Positions 20,401-31,470 of a stretch of 31,534 nucleotides of DNA are shown piece by piece (within the stretch, counting starts at the first letter, position 1; each line of letters begins with the position of its first letter). Below the pieces are notes generated by a model. The model worked only from the letters and a program-made list of their open reading frames with translations, ran no database searches and was not told where the DNA came from. The position numbers and the translations under genes are program-made. The stretch covers positions 1-31,534 of the forward strand of contig JAAAJB010000424.1 of NCBI GenBank assembly GCA_016098155.1, written 5' to 3'. This DNA comes from Actinomortierella ambigua (Eukaryota > Mortierellomycota > Mortierellomycetes > Mortierellales > Mortierellaceae).

Positions 20401-22750
20401 GTGGTGCCATAGGATGGAACGCTCTCCTTCTTCTTGTTCCGCCCTGACTTGGATCCCTTGTCATGCAGGTCCGAGGCGCGCGAGATGTAGGATGCGCGTG
20501 GTGGAGACGATGGTGGCGATGGTGAATGGGCGCGCTCCGGGCGCGCTAAAAGATGACCCTCGGCAAGCTCTTGCGCAGCCAAGGCAGCCGCCATGGCTGC
20601 ACGCTTTCGCTCCTCGGCGCTAATCTTGGGAGTTGTATGGCCAGAAAATGAGGCCAGTCGTTGGCGAATGCTCATGCCGCCGTTGCTTGGAGCGGAGGAT
20701 GCATGGCCTGCGCTGGGCGGCGAGGTAGGCTGGAAGAAGCTCTGAGGAATATCGGGAATCTGGGGCCGAATTTCCCTGGCCTCGGTGCCAGGGATGGCGA
20801 CAGGCTCTGCATTCGAATACGACCGAGTGTTCTTGACACGATTGTTCACTTTGGCCGAGGTCTGGGGTGTGGGCGACTTGTTTAGCACCGTGCCAGACGC
20901 ACTCTCGACGATCCATGACATGAACCCCTTTTGATGCTTGTGGGCAGGGGTGATAGGAATGGGTTCCGTCGGGTTTTTGGTTGACAATGGGCCTGTGGTG
21001 ATCGACGGAGCTACCTCCTGTGATGTCGACGCGTGCAAGACTGTCATCGGCGAAACGAGGGAAGTCGTGCTTGCAGATTTAACACTGATGAATCCCGCTG
21101 TCGATGGTGCAAGGGTAGTGCCAGAGTGAGTTGACGAGGCAGCAGTGTCTTGCTGAGCAGCAAGGTGTGGATGTGGGTGCGGGTGAGGATGAGCTGGTGG
21201 GGCAGGCAATGGCTTGACACCAGAGGATGACGTGGGCGCATAGGAAACTCCCGAAACCGTAGAGGACGGGGCCGAAATGGCTGAACCAATCTGTTTCTTT
21301 GACGGCAAGGGGGGCGGAGTGGGCGAGCCATGCCCACCCTGATAACTGACATCAGCGTCGCTGCTGCTTCCACCGCTGAAAAATCGCTCCTTGAGAGAAG
21401 TCAAGATTCCCTTGCTCTTGCGCCGGGGCCGTTCATGTGCCATCATGGCTGCTGTACGATCGGCAATCTCCCAGGACGAGTTGGGAGTAGAGTTGGTTGA
21501 GGTAGTCGACACCGAGACCCCACTATCCAGAACATGCTGCTGAGTTTGTGTTGTTGGCTCATCCAATGACACAGGTTGCGAGGCTGACGCGGGCGTTGCG
21601 TCTTGGAATGGATGAATGGGGGCTGCAGGCTGTAGAACCGATGAGGTCACATTGTTGCTGCAGTTGGCCTCGCCGACCGGTGTGGAAATTGCTATCGAAT
21701 CATGACGAACTTGTTCCGCTGTGGCTACCATTGCCTTTTGTTGTCCTTGTGGCACATCTTCCAACTGACATTTCTGCACTTTGAGCAACTCGACCTCGAG
21801 TCGCTGCTGCTCCAGCTTTTGTCGCAAGTCCTCCGTCTGTGTCTGCAGTTCTTCCCGCTGCTTTTGCAGTTGCTCAAACTGCAATGTCGCCTCTGTCACC
21901 GACATCAGACTTGCAGAAGAGGCGTTTGCTCCAGGTGCATTCGACGTTGGACTTGGGTCCGACATGGGTCTGGGGGATTTTCGTCCGCTATCGCTTAGTG
22001 AACCTTGCGCGGCCACCTCGGCGAGTCCTGAGAGCGCCAGCATCTGTTCCCACTCCATTGTCGTTCCTTTCTCCAATGACCGCTTCCTGACTTGTTCAAC
22101 AAGGACACTCCACAATCCGTAGGCTGGGTCGCATGACTGGGCTGGAATACTTCTAGAAAAGGTCTCGACATCTAAGCCAACCTTTCCTAGAGATATGAGT
22201 AACCGCTGTTCAAACTGGGAGGATGGAAACGGCTTTGTGCCACTATCGCCTGCATATGCCTCGAATCGAGGGAACGTCTTGTTCACCATTGGTGATGGTG
22301 AAGGCAAAGGTGATGATATTGGTGAAGGAACGTTCATGGATGCTCCGTAAGGGTTTGCTGCGCGCAAGCCATCGCTAGGTTGAAAGGTATAGGGCGAGGA
22401 TGCGTTCATGCTGGGTCGTTGTGTCCATGGGTTTTGTGATGTTGGCGCAACTGGAGAAGGGGCCAGTGGAGAGCTCGGGTATCCTACAGGCTGCAGTATT
22501 GGTGTTTGCTGAATTGGGTGGATATCCCTCTTGACCAGTGAGCCTTGCCGACCGTGCGAGGACTGTTGGTCTTGAAGATCAATATCTGATATTGAGCCAT
22601 CGCCAATATAGGGTCCAGATGGTGGGTTTTCTGCCTCCTCGTCGGGTCCTGGTGTAAACCATGCATGGCTGAGGATGTGGTCTATTGTCAATCTCTCTGG
22701 AGGGTCGGGCTTGAGGATGTCCTTTATGAGATTTTTGGCGTCTAAAAGAT

Positions 22751-22797
<47 letters not shown>

Positions 22798-23309
22798 AGG
22801 AGCATGCGGGACGAGATGAGAAGGCTGACGGATGAGGATATGTTGCACTCCATTTCTTTCTTCTGGAGGTCACTCGCATGACAATATTACCCTGAGAAAT
22901 ATCATCTGGCATTTCATAGTCTAGCTCCACAATCTTGTCTTGAACGACCACCTCGCTTTCGTCGTCGAATGGAAGATATCCGGCGAGGAGGGTGTAGAGA
23001 ATGATGCCTAGTGACCAAATATCAGCCTCTGATGGTCATTGAAAAAGGATGATTGTAGAATAAAGTGTTAGGGCCTCCACTAAAGATGATGTGCTTGACC
23101 AGTTGAGGTTGTTCTGGCTGTCCAGGCATGTTTGGCGCAATAGGAGTGTTTTCTGCATCATGCTCACGCCTTTTCTTCCATCCATCCTTCTCCCTCTCTC
23201 TCTATCTCATTCTCTTCTTTCGCGCTCTCTTTCTTTGCTCTTTTGTCCAGTCCATGGTTACACGACTTGTGATCACAAAGGAAAATGCAAAAGGGGAGAC
23301 CCAGAAATC

Positions 23310-23356
<47 letters not shown>

Positions 23357-25189
23357 CTCGTCTGTCACGCATTTTGAATACAGGACCTATCGAAATGCAT
23401 ATTTGTGTCCTCCCTTTTTGTGCATGTGTGTTTCCTGCATCAATGTTGTCCAGACAGGCGAGTGTGAGAATCCGTTTTGTTCTTACCTGGACCCGAGTAC
23501 TTTTTGCCCATAATAATTTCTGGGGCCGTGTAAGCGGCAGAACCGCAGTACGACTCGAGGAGCTTTTTCGACTCGCATTCGCGGGTGAATCCAAAGTCGA
23601 TCAGCTTGATGTCGTTGTGTTCATCGAGGAGGATGTTTTCGAGCTTGAGGTCGCGGTGGACAATCTTTTTGGCATGGCAATGCTGAACAGCAAGGCAGAT
23701 CTGGCGGAACCATCTTCGTGAGAGGGCAGGGCTGCAGCGGCCGTCGCGGATCAAGGTCTCGAGAAGTTCGCCATTGCGGCAATGCTCAGTGACGAGGTAG
23801 ATCTTGGACTCTGTGGTGAGGACCTCGTGCAGGTGGGCGATGTTTGGATGAGCCAGTGTCCGCCAGTGATAAATCTCGCGGGTGATGATGGAAGCATGAG
23901 TCTTTGCGACGATCTTGACGGCGACCTGCTGTCCTGTCAGAACATGGGTAGCAAGTTTGACCTTGCCATAGGTGCCTTGAAATCCGTTGGAAGGAGAGGC
24001 AGATGTAGATGAAGGGGGGGGGGGAAGGTGGAGAGAACAATGTAAATCCTCGAGGGTCACAACCACACGCAGTAACACATTTTTGTTCAACAGTTATTGG
24101 CATGCATGCCCGTTGTTTTTTGTCCTCTCTGGTGTATGGATGTGGTGTGTGGAGAAAAGGGGATGAAAGTCGCGAGCAACTTTTTTGTGCAGTACGCGTC
24201 TCATCCCCTTCTTTCTCGGTCTTCCTTTCTTTTTTCGTTTGTATTCACTGGAGATCGCCGCTTTCCTATTTGGCGCCATCCGTTTGAGGGGTGGGGGTGT
24301 GATGATATTTACCTTGACCGATGGTTTCCCCGAGGTGGTAGTTGCCGACAGTCTTGACCTGGTTCGACTGTAGGTCCTTGAAGAGGTCATTCAGATCAGA
24401 GGCAAGCTATGCGAATGGAAGACAAAAAGAGTATGTGAGTTTGGAGCACAAAGACAACAAATATAAAATAAAGGAGGGACCGCGCGTTCCATAACATGTG
24501 TCTCTTTTTCTCTAATACGAAGGAATATCCAACAAGAACAACAGAGGTGGTTTGCCATTGGGGACCCCTTTCTTCCCTCTTTCTGAGCTCTCTTTCCCTA
24601 TTGTCCCTTCTTATTTTTAGTGCCCATTTCACGTTAGTCACCCCTTTTTCATTCATTTTCCATGTCCACACCACCGTCTTTTTCTCTCTGTCTTCCCCTT
24701 CCCTCTCCCCGCCCCCACTCCTCTCCCTGTTGTGTACTCGCACGCACACACACACAGACTCAGAGAACATCCATTGCAGCCTTTTGGACTGCTGGGAAGG
24801 GAGAGGAGGGGTATCGCTGCTGGCTTGGATACGAGCCGTGTGGAGGGAGGGGAGGTAGGAGAGGAGGGAGGGGAGGGTGGCAATACAAACGGGAAGATTA
24901 AAAAGAGAGGGAAAAAAATGAAAGGGGGTTTGTTGGTTGGGTGGGATCAAGCGGGAGAGACACGGTCCTGGACGACCTTTTTGATCCAACACATTCACAC
25001 AGAGAGAGAGAGAGAGAGAGCAGAGACAGAGAAACAGGAAGAGAAGGGAAAAGGAGGGAGGGAGGGACAGGGACAGGGTGGCACCACGACAAGAAAGAAT
25101 GCTTAACACGTTATTCGTGTGCACACTCTAACAGACAGACTACATACCTTGGCACGCTGGTTCCTGGCGGAGGGTCTGTTGGAGCCCAT
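17403..25189 (-). CDS. Large CAMKL-like Ser/Thr protein kinase with disordered tail
   Basis: Exons 25189-25148, 24406-24313, 23975-23487, 23028-22891 and 22741-17403 total 6102 nt (2033 aa), all GT-AG. The kinase domain spans about residues 36-284: glycine loop GETIGQGTYGKV across intron 2, VAVK Lys66, HRD 152-154, Asn159, DFG 172-174, APE 196-198, then [20 protein letters not shown] across intron 3. All catalytic residues are present, so it should be active. The LIDFGFTRE and [10 protein letters not shown] style resembles fungal Kin4-like and related CAMKL kinases, but I do not assign an orthologue. After the kinase come a helical module around 430-475 ([12 protein letters not shown]), a coiled coil at about 537-580 ([18 protein letters not shown]), and about 1450 residues of Ser/Pro/Gln/His/Gly-rich tail. 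Start choice: the 14-codon exon 1 follows the only in-frame ATG joining exon 2 in phase. Confidence 0.88.
18100..18196 (-). repeat. Trinucleotide-like CAN tract coding a Gln/His run in the kinase tail
   Basis: Imperfect GTG/TTG/CTG triplets on the plus strand encode alternating Gln and His residues on the kinase strand ([19 protein letters not shown]). The triplets vary, so the amino-acid composition seems maintained rather than a fresh slippage product. Confidence 0.7.
22754..22793. repeat. (GA)n tract in kinase intron 4
   Basis: About 40 bp of GA on the plus strand, CU in the kinase pre-mRNA, lies just upstream of the 3' splice site of intron 4 (22742-22890). It forms part of the polypyrimidine tract and is complementary to the tract in intron 3. 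Confidence 0.95.
23313..23352. repeat. (CT)n tract in kinase intron 3
   Basis: About 40 bp of CT on the plus strand, GA in the kinase pre-mRNA, lies inside intron 3 (23029-23486). Its orientation is opposite to the intron 4 tract, so the two can pair in one transcript. Confidence 0.95.
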
Positions 25190-26624
25190 CTCTCGTTCTC
25201 ACTGCGTCTTCGTCTTCGTCGTCGTCGTCTTCTCCTTCTTCTTCTTCTTCCTATGCTTGCTCTTGTTCCTCACTTTCCTCTGCGTGCGTGCTCTCGGTGC
25301 AAACAATGGAGGCAACTTTTTTTTTTTGCCTTGTCTTGCCTTGCCTAGCCTTGCCTTGCCTTACTTTTGTTTAAACTTGCGTATTGCTGCAGTGCTGCTG
25401 CTGGTGCTGTTGTGTCGCTCACAAAATCAGCACGAGTGACAGGGGAAAGGTGTAGGGGGGGAGGCAAGGGGAAGTAGGGAGACACAAACGACGTACTGCT
25501 GCTGCAGGCAGGTCGATTGAGGCGTGTTTACACCGCGAGATAGAGACACCGCTGGCTAAGCGTGTGTGTGGAAGGATGTGTGGTGAGGTACAATAAAGGG
25601 GACAAAGGAAGGGCACACACACACACAGTGTCAGCAGTTGGGATTGCTGTCTTGTCCAAAGAGCAGGGACCAACAAATTAGGGGGCTAGCTGGCTCGCCA
25701 GTTGGTAGGCTAGGTCGGTAGGTGGGTTGGTTGGTTGGTGAGTCGGTAGCTGGACAGAAGACTGACTGTCGTGGTTTGTGTGTGGGGGGGGTAGGGTGGG
25801 GGTGAATGAATGAATAAATGAATGAAAGTGGTCGTCAAAAGAGGGACAGAGGGAGGGGGAAGTGGGTATACAATGTCAAACTGATTAAGCGAAACAGCAG
25901 GAGGGCATGAAAAAAAGACAGAAATGGAGAGGACGAGAAGAAGAAGAGCAGGGATGTACGCTCTAAAGGATGGACATTAAACGAGGGACAGGAAGGAGGA
26001 GAAGTGACATTGAGGGTAATGCCTTGGTTCTTTTTTTTTCCCGAGGCTGCTCTGCTCTCTTCACTGGTGGTAGTGGGGGAGGGGAGGCGGTATGTGGAAT
26101 GACAAGGGCGGGAAGAGAATTGAGAAATGTATGGAGGGAGGGGAAAGGGAGAGAGGAAGCCAAGAATGCAGGGCAAGGAAAGGGAGAGGGAGGGAGAGGG
26201 AAAGGGAAGGAGAGTGGGTACGTGAGTGAGGGTGGGGGTGAGAGAAGGAAGAGAAGGAAGAGAGGGAGGAATGGATGGATGGATGGATGGATGGAGGATG
26301 TGCACCACTCGAGAGACAATGGGAATGCCTTGATGAAAGTGGGTTGGAGGGAAAAAACAAAAAAAAAAAAAAAAGAACAGAGACACAGAAGAAACAGCAG
26401 CACCCTTCGACCCAAAAGAGCCTGTTTGGCTCGAAAGTTTCAGCACATGGCGACAGACTTTCCACAGTGCCCATCCCCACTCGGCCTCTCCAACGTTCTG
26501 ATCCACAGGAGTGTAGTACACTGCACCGGGAAGAGACCAAGAGGATGTTGAAGATGATGATGATGTTGTTGTTGCTGAAGAAGAAGAAGAAGAAGAAGAA
26601 ATAACAGCAGATAGAACGGCAATG

Positions 26625-26659
<35 letters not shown>

Positions 26660-27126
26660 GAGACAGACAGCGTGAATGAGATGTAAGAGAGCTCCCCTTT
26701 CTCGTCGACCTTGCGTCTGTGTGTAGACTATTCTGTACCATCGTACCATCATCCCCTTTTGCTCGTGCTCTCGTTTGTTGTCCAGCATGAGCTATTGTTC
26801 GAGTGTTGTCCGATATGAAAGGAGCTCTCACTCTCTTTTTTCATTCAGATCCTGCATCGGGCATGGGGATTGGGCCTTCTTCCCTCCTCCCCACCATTGG
26901 CCCTCAAACCCCATCACCACCACCACCACTATCAACTGCCCACCAACCACCCATGGCGCGACCATAGTGGAAAAAAGTACAAAAAAAAATGCTGATCAAG
27001 TTTGACTCGCCGATCAGTGACTGGCAGTTGCATGGGCTATCTAAAGGAGAAATCAGACACCGCCACCCCCCCCCCCTTTTGCCTTTTTTCTCCCTGCGTC
27101 CACCTCAAAGTCGCGTCTCGACTACC
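25190..27126. other. Divergent intergenic region between kinase and INTS9
   Basis: No supportable gene. It contains many simple repeats: CTT/CGT triplets (about 25210-25250), CCTTG units (about 25333-25363), GGTT units (about 25721-25740), GAAT units (about 25805-25826), GGAT units (26271-26294), GAA units (about 26577-26600) and (GA)n at 26630-26658. Long minus-strand frames of Ser/Pro/Leu are translations of purine-rich DNA. It should hold both promoters. Confidence 0.6.
26271..26294. repeat. (GGAT)n tetranucleotide repeat
   Basis: Six perfect ATGG/GGAT units in tandem lie in the kinase/INTS9 intergenic region; slippage here would be easy to score between strains. Confidence 0.95.
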
Positions 27127-30100
27127 ATGCGTCTGGTAAGTCACTCTCTCCTAATGAGAAATCGAAATGAACCAATCCTCATTGCAAGACCCCTCTCGTA
27201 CTCACGTTCTCACTCTATCTCGTCCTTCCACTCACAACTCACCTCAAACACCCCTCTGTCATTCTCACTTTTAGACCTCATTGTCGCCTGAGGGTGAGCC
27301 AACATGCTTGGTCCTCAAGATTCGCCAAATGCTCATCCTCCTGGATTGTGGTCTGGGCATCGAGCAATTCTATCCGCAGCCAGTCCGCAAAGGAGGACTC
27401 ACAAGTCTCAACGATCCCACACTAGAACCGTCGTCGAAGAAACGGGACGCAAGTGTCCTCGAGACACAAGGAGGTCCAGGCACAACAGTCAAAGGTTCCT
27501 CCAGCGCAGCGCCACCAACCAAGACGCCGCGTCTGGACAGGAGTCATCAACAACAACAACAACCACAACAGCAGCAAGACCTTCGATCCTGCTGGGCCTC
27601 CTTTTTACATGCCTCGGCTGCTCAACGCCTCGACACCAAATCCAAAAGAGCTGCTCATCATCCACACCAACCTCTGCAGGAGACGGGGACGGCAACCTCG
27701 AAGCCACTCGACATTGAAAACTCGTCAGCAACAGCCAGCAACTCAGAAGAGTATCTGTTCAAACCTCCTGATTTTACGGGCATTGACCTCAAAGCAATTG
27801 ACGTCGTACTCATCTCCAATTATCACCATATACTGGCTTTGCCATACCTGACCGAGTACACTGAATTCCAAGGGCGTATCTTTGCTACAGAACCGACTAT
27901 CGAGTTTGGAAGGTAAGGGAATCGAGAAAAAAAAACCTCGCTCACTCTCTTTGGGATTTGATCTTGTTTATGATTGATGGCAATGGAGGACATCGACCCA
28001 CTCACGGCCATATTTTTTTTTTCGACAATACATGTATTGAATAGGCAACTTATGACCGAGTTTGTGTCATACTTTGGCGCCAACGTCACATCAACACCAC
28101 GCGACACCGTCCCACAAACCAGCAAACTTGTCAGGTATGAACAGGACATTTGCCTTGATGTTGCTACAACCCCCCCCCCTTGTTCATGCATGATCTGTGA
28201 CGAACCTTAACAGATTCCCCTTGTGAAAAACATAGACCGAAGAATGGACTATACCCGGCTTACACCTTCGCGGATATCAAGGCATGCATCGACAAAATCC
28301 AACCTGTGAGATTCCGTGAGAATATTGTACGGTTGATCAAAACCCATTGGCTCCTCTGGATGTATGTCTCTTTTTCTGGATTCTTGAAAAATCATTGGAT
28401 AGACTTACCTTCTTGTCATCCTTCATCCATCCTCTAGTCACTCTATGGCTCGCTACGTCTTACGGCGCACAGTGCAGGATACTGTCTAGGTAGCTCCAAT
28501 TGGCTTATTCGGATTGGTGCTGAAAGTGTAAGACGGATTCTCTCGTTTGTTCTAGCCTCAGTGCATTGCTTTTCACCTTTTTTTCACTTTTTCCTTTTTT
28601 ACTGCGGACCAAATTGACAGCGTTTCTCATCTTTTTAAATGTAGCTTGCGTACATATCATCGTCGTCGGTTCAGGTCAACCTCCACCCGGATTTGTTTGA
28701 CGGTTCACTACTTGAAAAAGCAAAGACAGTGATTGCAGCAGATATCTGTCCGCCACAGGGAAGCATTACCTATGACCGCGGTATCAACGAAGTGTGCTCT
28801 AACATCGCCAGGACTATCGCTCAAAAGGGCAATGTCCTGATTCCTTGCACGATCACTGGGTTTGTTTTCGACATGATTGAGGACGTGCATCTCCACTTGG
28901 GCCGCATGGGCCTCGATCACCAATTCCAGTACAGCTTTGTCTCACCCGTGGCTGACACAGCCTTACAATACTCCAACATTCTTGCAGAATGGTACGATGT
29001 TGTGGAAGATTATGTTTGTTTGTGTTCAATGCACATACTTGGATTCACCACAAATGCAATTTCGGTCACAGGACAAGAGCTCATAATTTTTTTTATTGCA
29101 CTGTCTCATATTAATCTAAATTATTTAGGATGGCCCCTCGGAAACAAGAAATGGTCTACCTTCCAGAGGCGCCGATGTTACATGCCAAACTACTGGAACA
29201 AGGAACAGCCAACAACTACAAGAGTGTCCATGGCGCCTTCTCTGCCGACCTCAAGCACCCATGCATTGTCTTTGGGGGTGACCCAACACTGCGGTCTGGC
29301 GCCATGGTCAATCTTTTGCACATGTGGGGCAACAAGCCGAACAACACCATTGTTATTATCGGTATGGATTGATCGCCCTGACACATTTCCATGATAATGG
29401 AGATGACCCAATGCAGCAAGTGGAAACTCATCAAAGCAAGGATGTACTCTTTTTTTTTTCTTTTTTTAGATCCTCGAGTGGATCAGGTGGCAGCACTCGA
29501 ACCCTACGAGGGCCTCACTCTTTCTAAATGCATCTGCCCCTTGGATATCCGGCTATCAATTGACCAACTGGTCGATATCCTCCGCAAATACAAAGCACCA
29601 CGATGGGTTCTTGTGCCCTCCTCAGCCGCACATGAGACAGATACAACACAGGATGGCAGTGGTGTGGTAGAGCTCAGGGACAAGCGGCGAACAACCTCGA
29701 CTGCCATGCGGCGGTGGACTGTCTACAAGAACGGCGAGGCTGTTCAGCGTGGTCTTGGAGAATTGTACGAGGCAGCATTGCTGTCCGAGGAGTTGGCTCG
29801 AGGCATCTTTCCACAGTCATTCGGTGGCACGTCGTTTGCGCCAGTATCAGGATCATTGTCGATCTACAACAACCAAATGCAACTCGAGCCAGTCACAGGT
29901 ACTGGACGGCAGATCCTGGCATTGTCCTCCAAGAAGCAGCTGTGTGGTAGTATGAATCTTCACAATTTGCTCGCAGGACTTGCATTGGTAAGTTTAGGAC
30001 CCTGAGGCCAATTCGTGTACATCCAAGCGTACGTACTGTAGCCTCTTTCCCATGCACTCCATGCACTCTTTCTCACGCATATTTTGATTTTCTTCTTGGA

Positions 30101-30306
30101 TAATGAAATAGCTTGGGATCGAAGACCCTGTGATCAAGGAATGTTCATACGGCAAGGACAACCTGCCTGAGATCAAGGTCGAGTTTGAACTGGAGGGCCA
30201 GCCAGGAACCATCATTCTTCGGGACAAAGAAACCATTGTTCGCTGCGATGAGGCTATCCGACCGCTATTGCGCGAGCCCATTCTCAAATGTTTCCAGACC
30301 TTGTAG
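27127..30306 (+). CDS. INTS9: Integrator complex subunit 9 (inactive metallo-beta-lactamase/beta-CASP)
   Basis: Nine exons (27127-27135, 27275-27912, 28045-28134, 28236-28326, 28438-28527, 28645-28991, 29129-29361, 29470-29987, 30112-30306) total 2211 nt, 736 aa; human INTS9 is 658. Every junction is GT-AG and phases agree. INTS9 pairs with the INTS11 nuclease in the Integrator cleavage module, which processes snRNA 3' ends and attenuates transcription in animals. Matches to INTS9 run the whole length: [82 protein letters not shown] and [10 protein letters not shown]. The zinc-binding HxHxDH motif is replaced by SNYHHILAL, as expected for the non-catalytic partner. A Gln-rich insertion (about residues 94-106) enlarges the N-terminal part. 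CPSF100 is the main alternative, but these motifs favour INTS9. Confidence 0.93.
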
Positions 30307-30313
30307 GAATAGA

Positions 30314-30319
30314 AATAAA
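30314..30319 (+). terminator. Polyadenylation signal AATAAA for INTS9
   Basis: AATAAA begins 8 bases after the INTS9 stop. The opposite gene's stop is at 30361, so cleavage 10-30 bases downstream would place the INTS9 3' end against or inside the neighbouring antisense coding sequence. Confidence 0.5.
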
Positions 30320-30360
30320 ATGGCCAAATCGACAACTATTCTCCTGGGACAACTAGTAGT

Positions 30361-30998
30361 TTAATCACTGTCTTGTGGAGTGAGCTGAGAAAAATCAGAA
30401 CCGGTCTGCATCCATCGGTCCAGGTGATCGCGTGCAAAGGCCTCATAATCCCACTGCTTCGTCAGATCCAGGTGGTGACGAGGTCCCGAGAAGAGATATG
30501 TAGTAGCGGTAACGGTGGAGCCTGCCAGCAATGAGCCCTGCTCGCTCGGTTTTGACGCTGGCACCTGATCCTTGACAGCTACTGGCACGCTAGCACGGGT
30601 GTACTCCTAGATATTTGAGGCAACAGATCAGCATGTGGTGTTAGGTGCTACTTCTATTGATGTGACATGAGCAGGATGTCACAATGGTGTCCCGCTGGAA
30701 ACATATTTACATCGCCTTCAAACTCGTCCAGCTTGGTGTGATCCACGGGAGTAAGGCCAAAGATGAGCACGCCGTCAACAAAAGCGTCTGGGTCGCTCGA
30801 AGCTATCATTCCCGGGTAGGGTTCGTTGTGGTATGGGTGGCGCACGTATCCAGGGAGACGAGCGGAAACAAAGCGGCGAGCGACATGAGGATGGGTAGGA
30901 GCAATGGCGTTCAAGATGCGAGGATGCATCAGAGATCCATAGACAAACAATGGTTCATTGCAGTGGCTGTCATCGGCCATGGGTGCTGCTTCCGCCAT
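30361..30998 (-). CDS. Gamma-glutamylcyclotransferase/AIG2-like protein
   Basis: Exons 30998-30711 and 30606-30361 total 534 nt (177 aa); the single 104-bp intron is GT-AG in phase 0. The fold is the GGCT/AIG2 barrel: PLFVYGSLMHPRIL (family motif YGSL near residues 16-20), a substrate-binding GY region (LPGYVRHPYHNEPYPGMI), DGVLIFGLTPVD, and LDEFEGD/EYTRASVPV across the intron, where the Glu of the FEG motif is the proposed general base. Members cleave gamma-glutamyl amino acids or related amides to 5-oxoproline; the exact substrate cannot be read here. The C-terminus continues with a helix-rich segment after TTYLFSGP. The gene is tail-to-tail with INTS9, 54 bases between stops. Confidence 0.87.
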
Positions 30999-30999
30999 G

Positions 31000-31470
31000 G
31001 TGTGTATAAGGCAGCTTTGAGTGAAGAGAGAGGGAGGGGGGAGAAGCAAAATCTGGACGGTACAAAAAAAATAACGGCTCAATGTGGACGCGGCCCAACC
31101 CCCTTGACATCCGCATATAAATACTTGCCTTCGCTCAAAACACGCAAAACACACTGTTATCTCTCTCTCTCTCTTCCTCTTCCTCTCTTCCTCTCGCCTG
31201 TTTTCTTATCCTTCCATCCAACACACTCGGACCGCCAGTTCCTTGTGTGTGACCTTTGGACACTGCTCCCTCCAGCGATTTTAAGTATCGCATGTTTACA
31301 GGCAGCAACCAGTCTGACAAAGAAAAGCAAAGACCCCACCTACTCCGAACGCCTTGTCCCCTTGCTACTCTTCTTAGTGAAGAACCAGACGCTAGCGTCG
31401 CCATTACCACTTGCCGCGAGTGAGATCGCCTCCACGTCATCCTCTCATCCTATCTGCACCTCTTGCCAGC
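31000..31470. other. Short divergent region upstream of the AIG2-like gene
   Basis: Contains the AIG2-like promoter and, if the start at 31471 is real, that gene's promoter too. A (CT)n tract lies near 31160-31200. No coding sequence is supported between. Confidence 0.5.
31116..31123. promoter_or_regulatory. TATA-like element TATAAATA
   Basis: TATAAATA reads on the plus strand and TATTTATA on the minus strand. It lies about 118 bp upstream of the AIG2-like start codon and about 350 bp upstream of the candidate plus-strand start. Sequence match only. Confidence 0.3.

Noticed and set aside
25835..26788. 317-codon minus-strand frame in the kinase/INTS9 intergenic region
   Set aside because: Ser/Pro/Leu/Phe-rich translation of GA-rich simple repeats; the overlapping frame 26061-26831 looks equally 'coding', which argues against both.
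27000..27126. Upstream ATG at 26989 as INTS9 start
   Set aside because: That frame does not splice in phase to the conserved [12 protein letters not shown] segment, whereas MRL from 27127 does, as in other INTS9 proteins with a short N-terminus.
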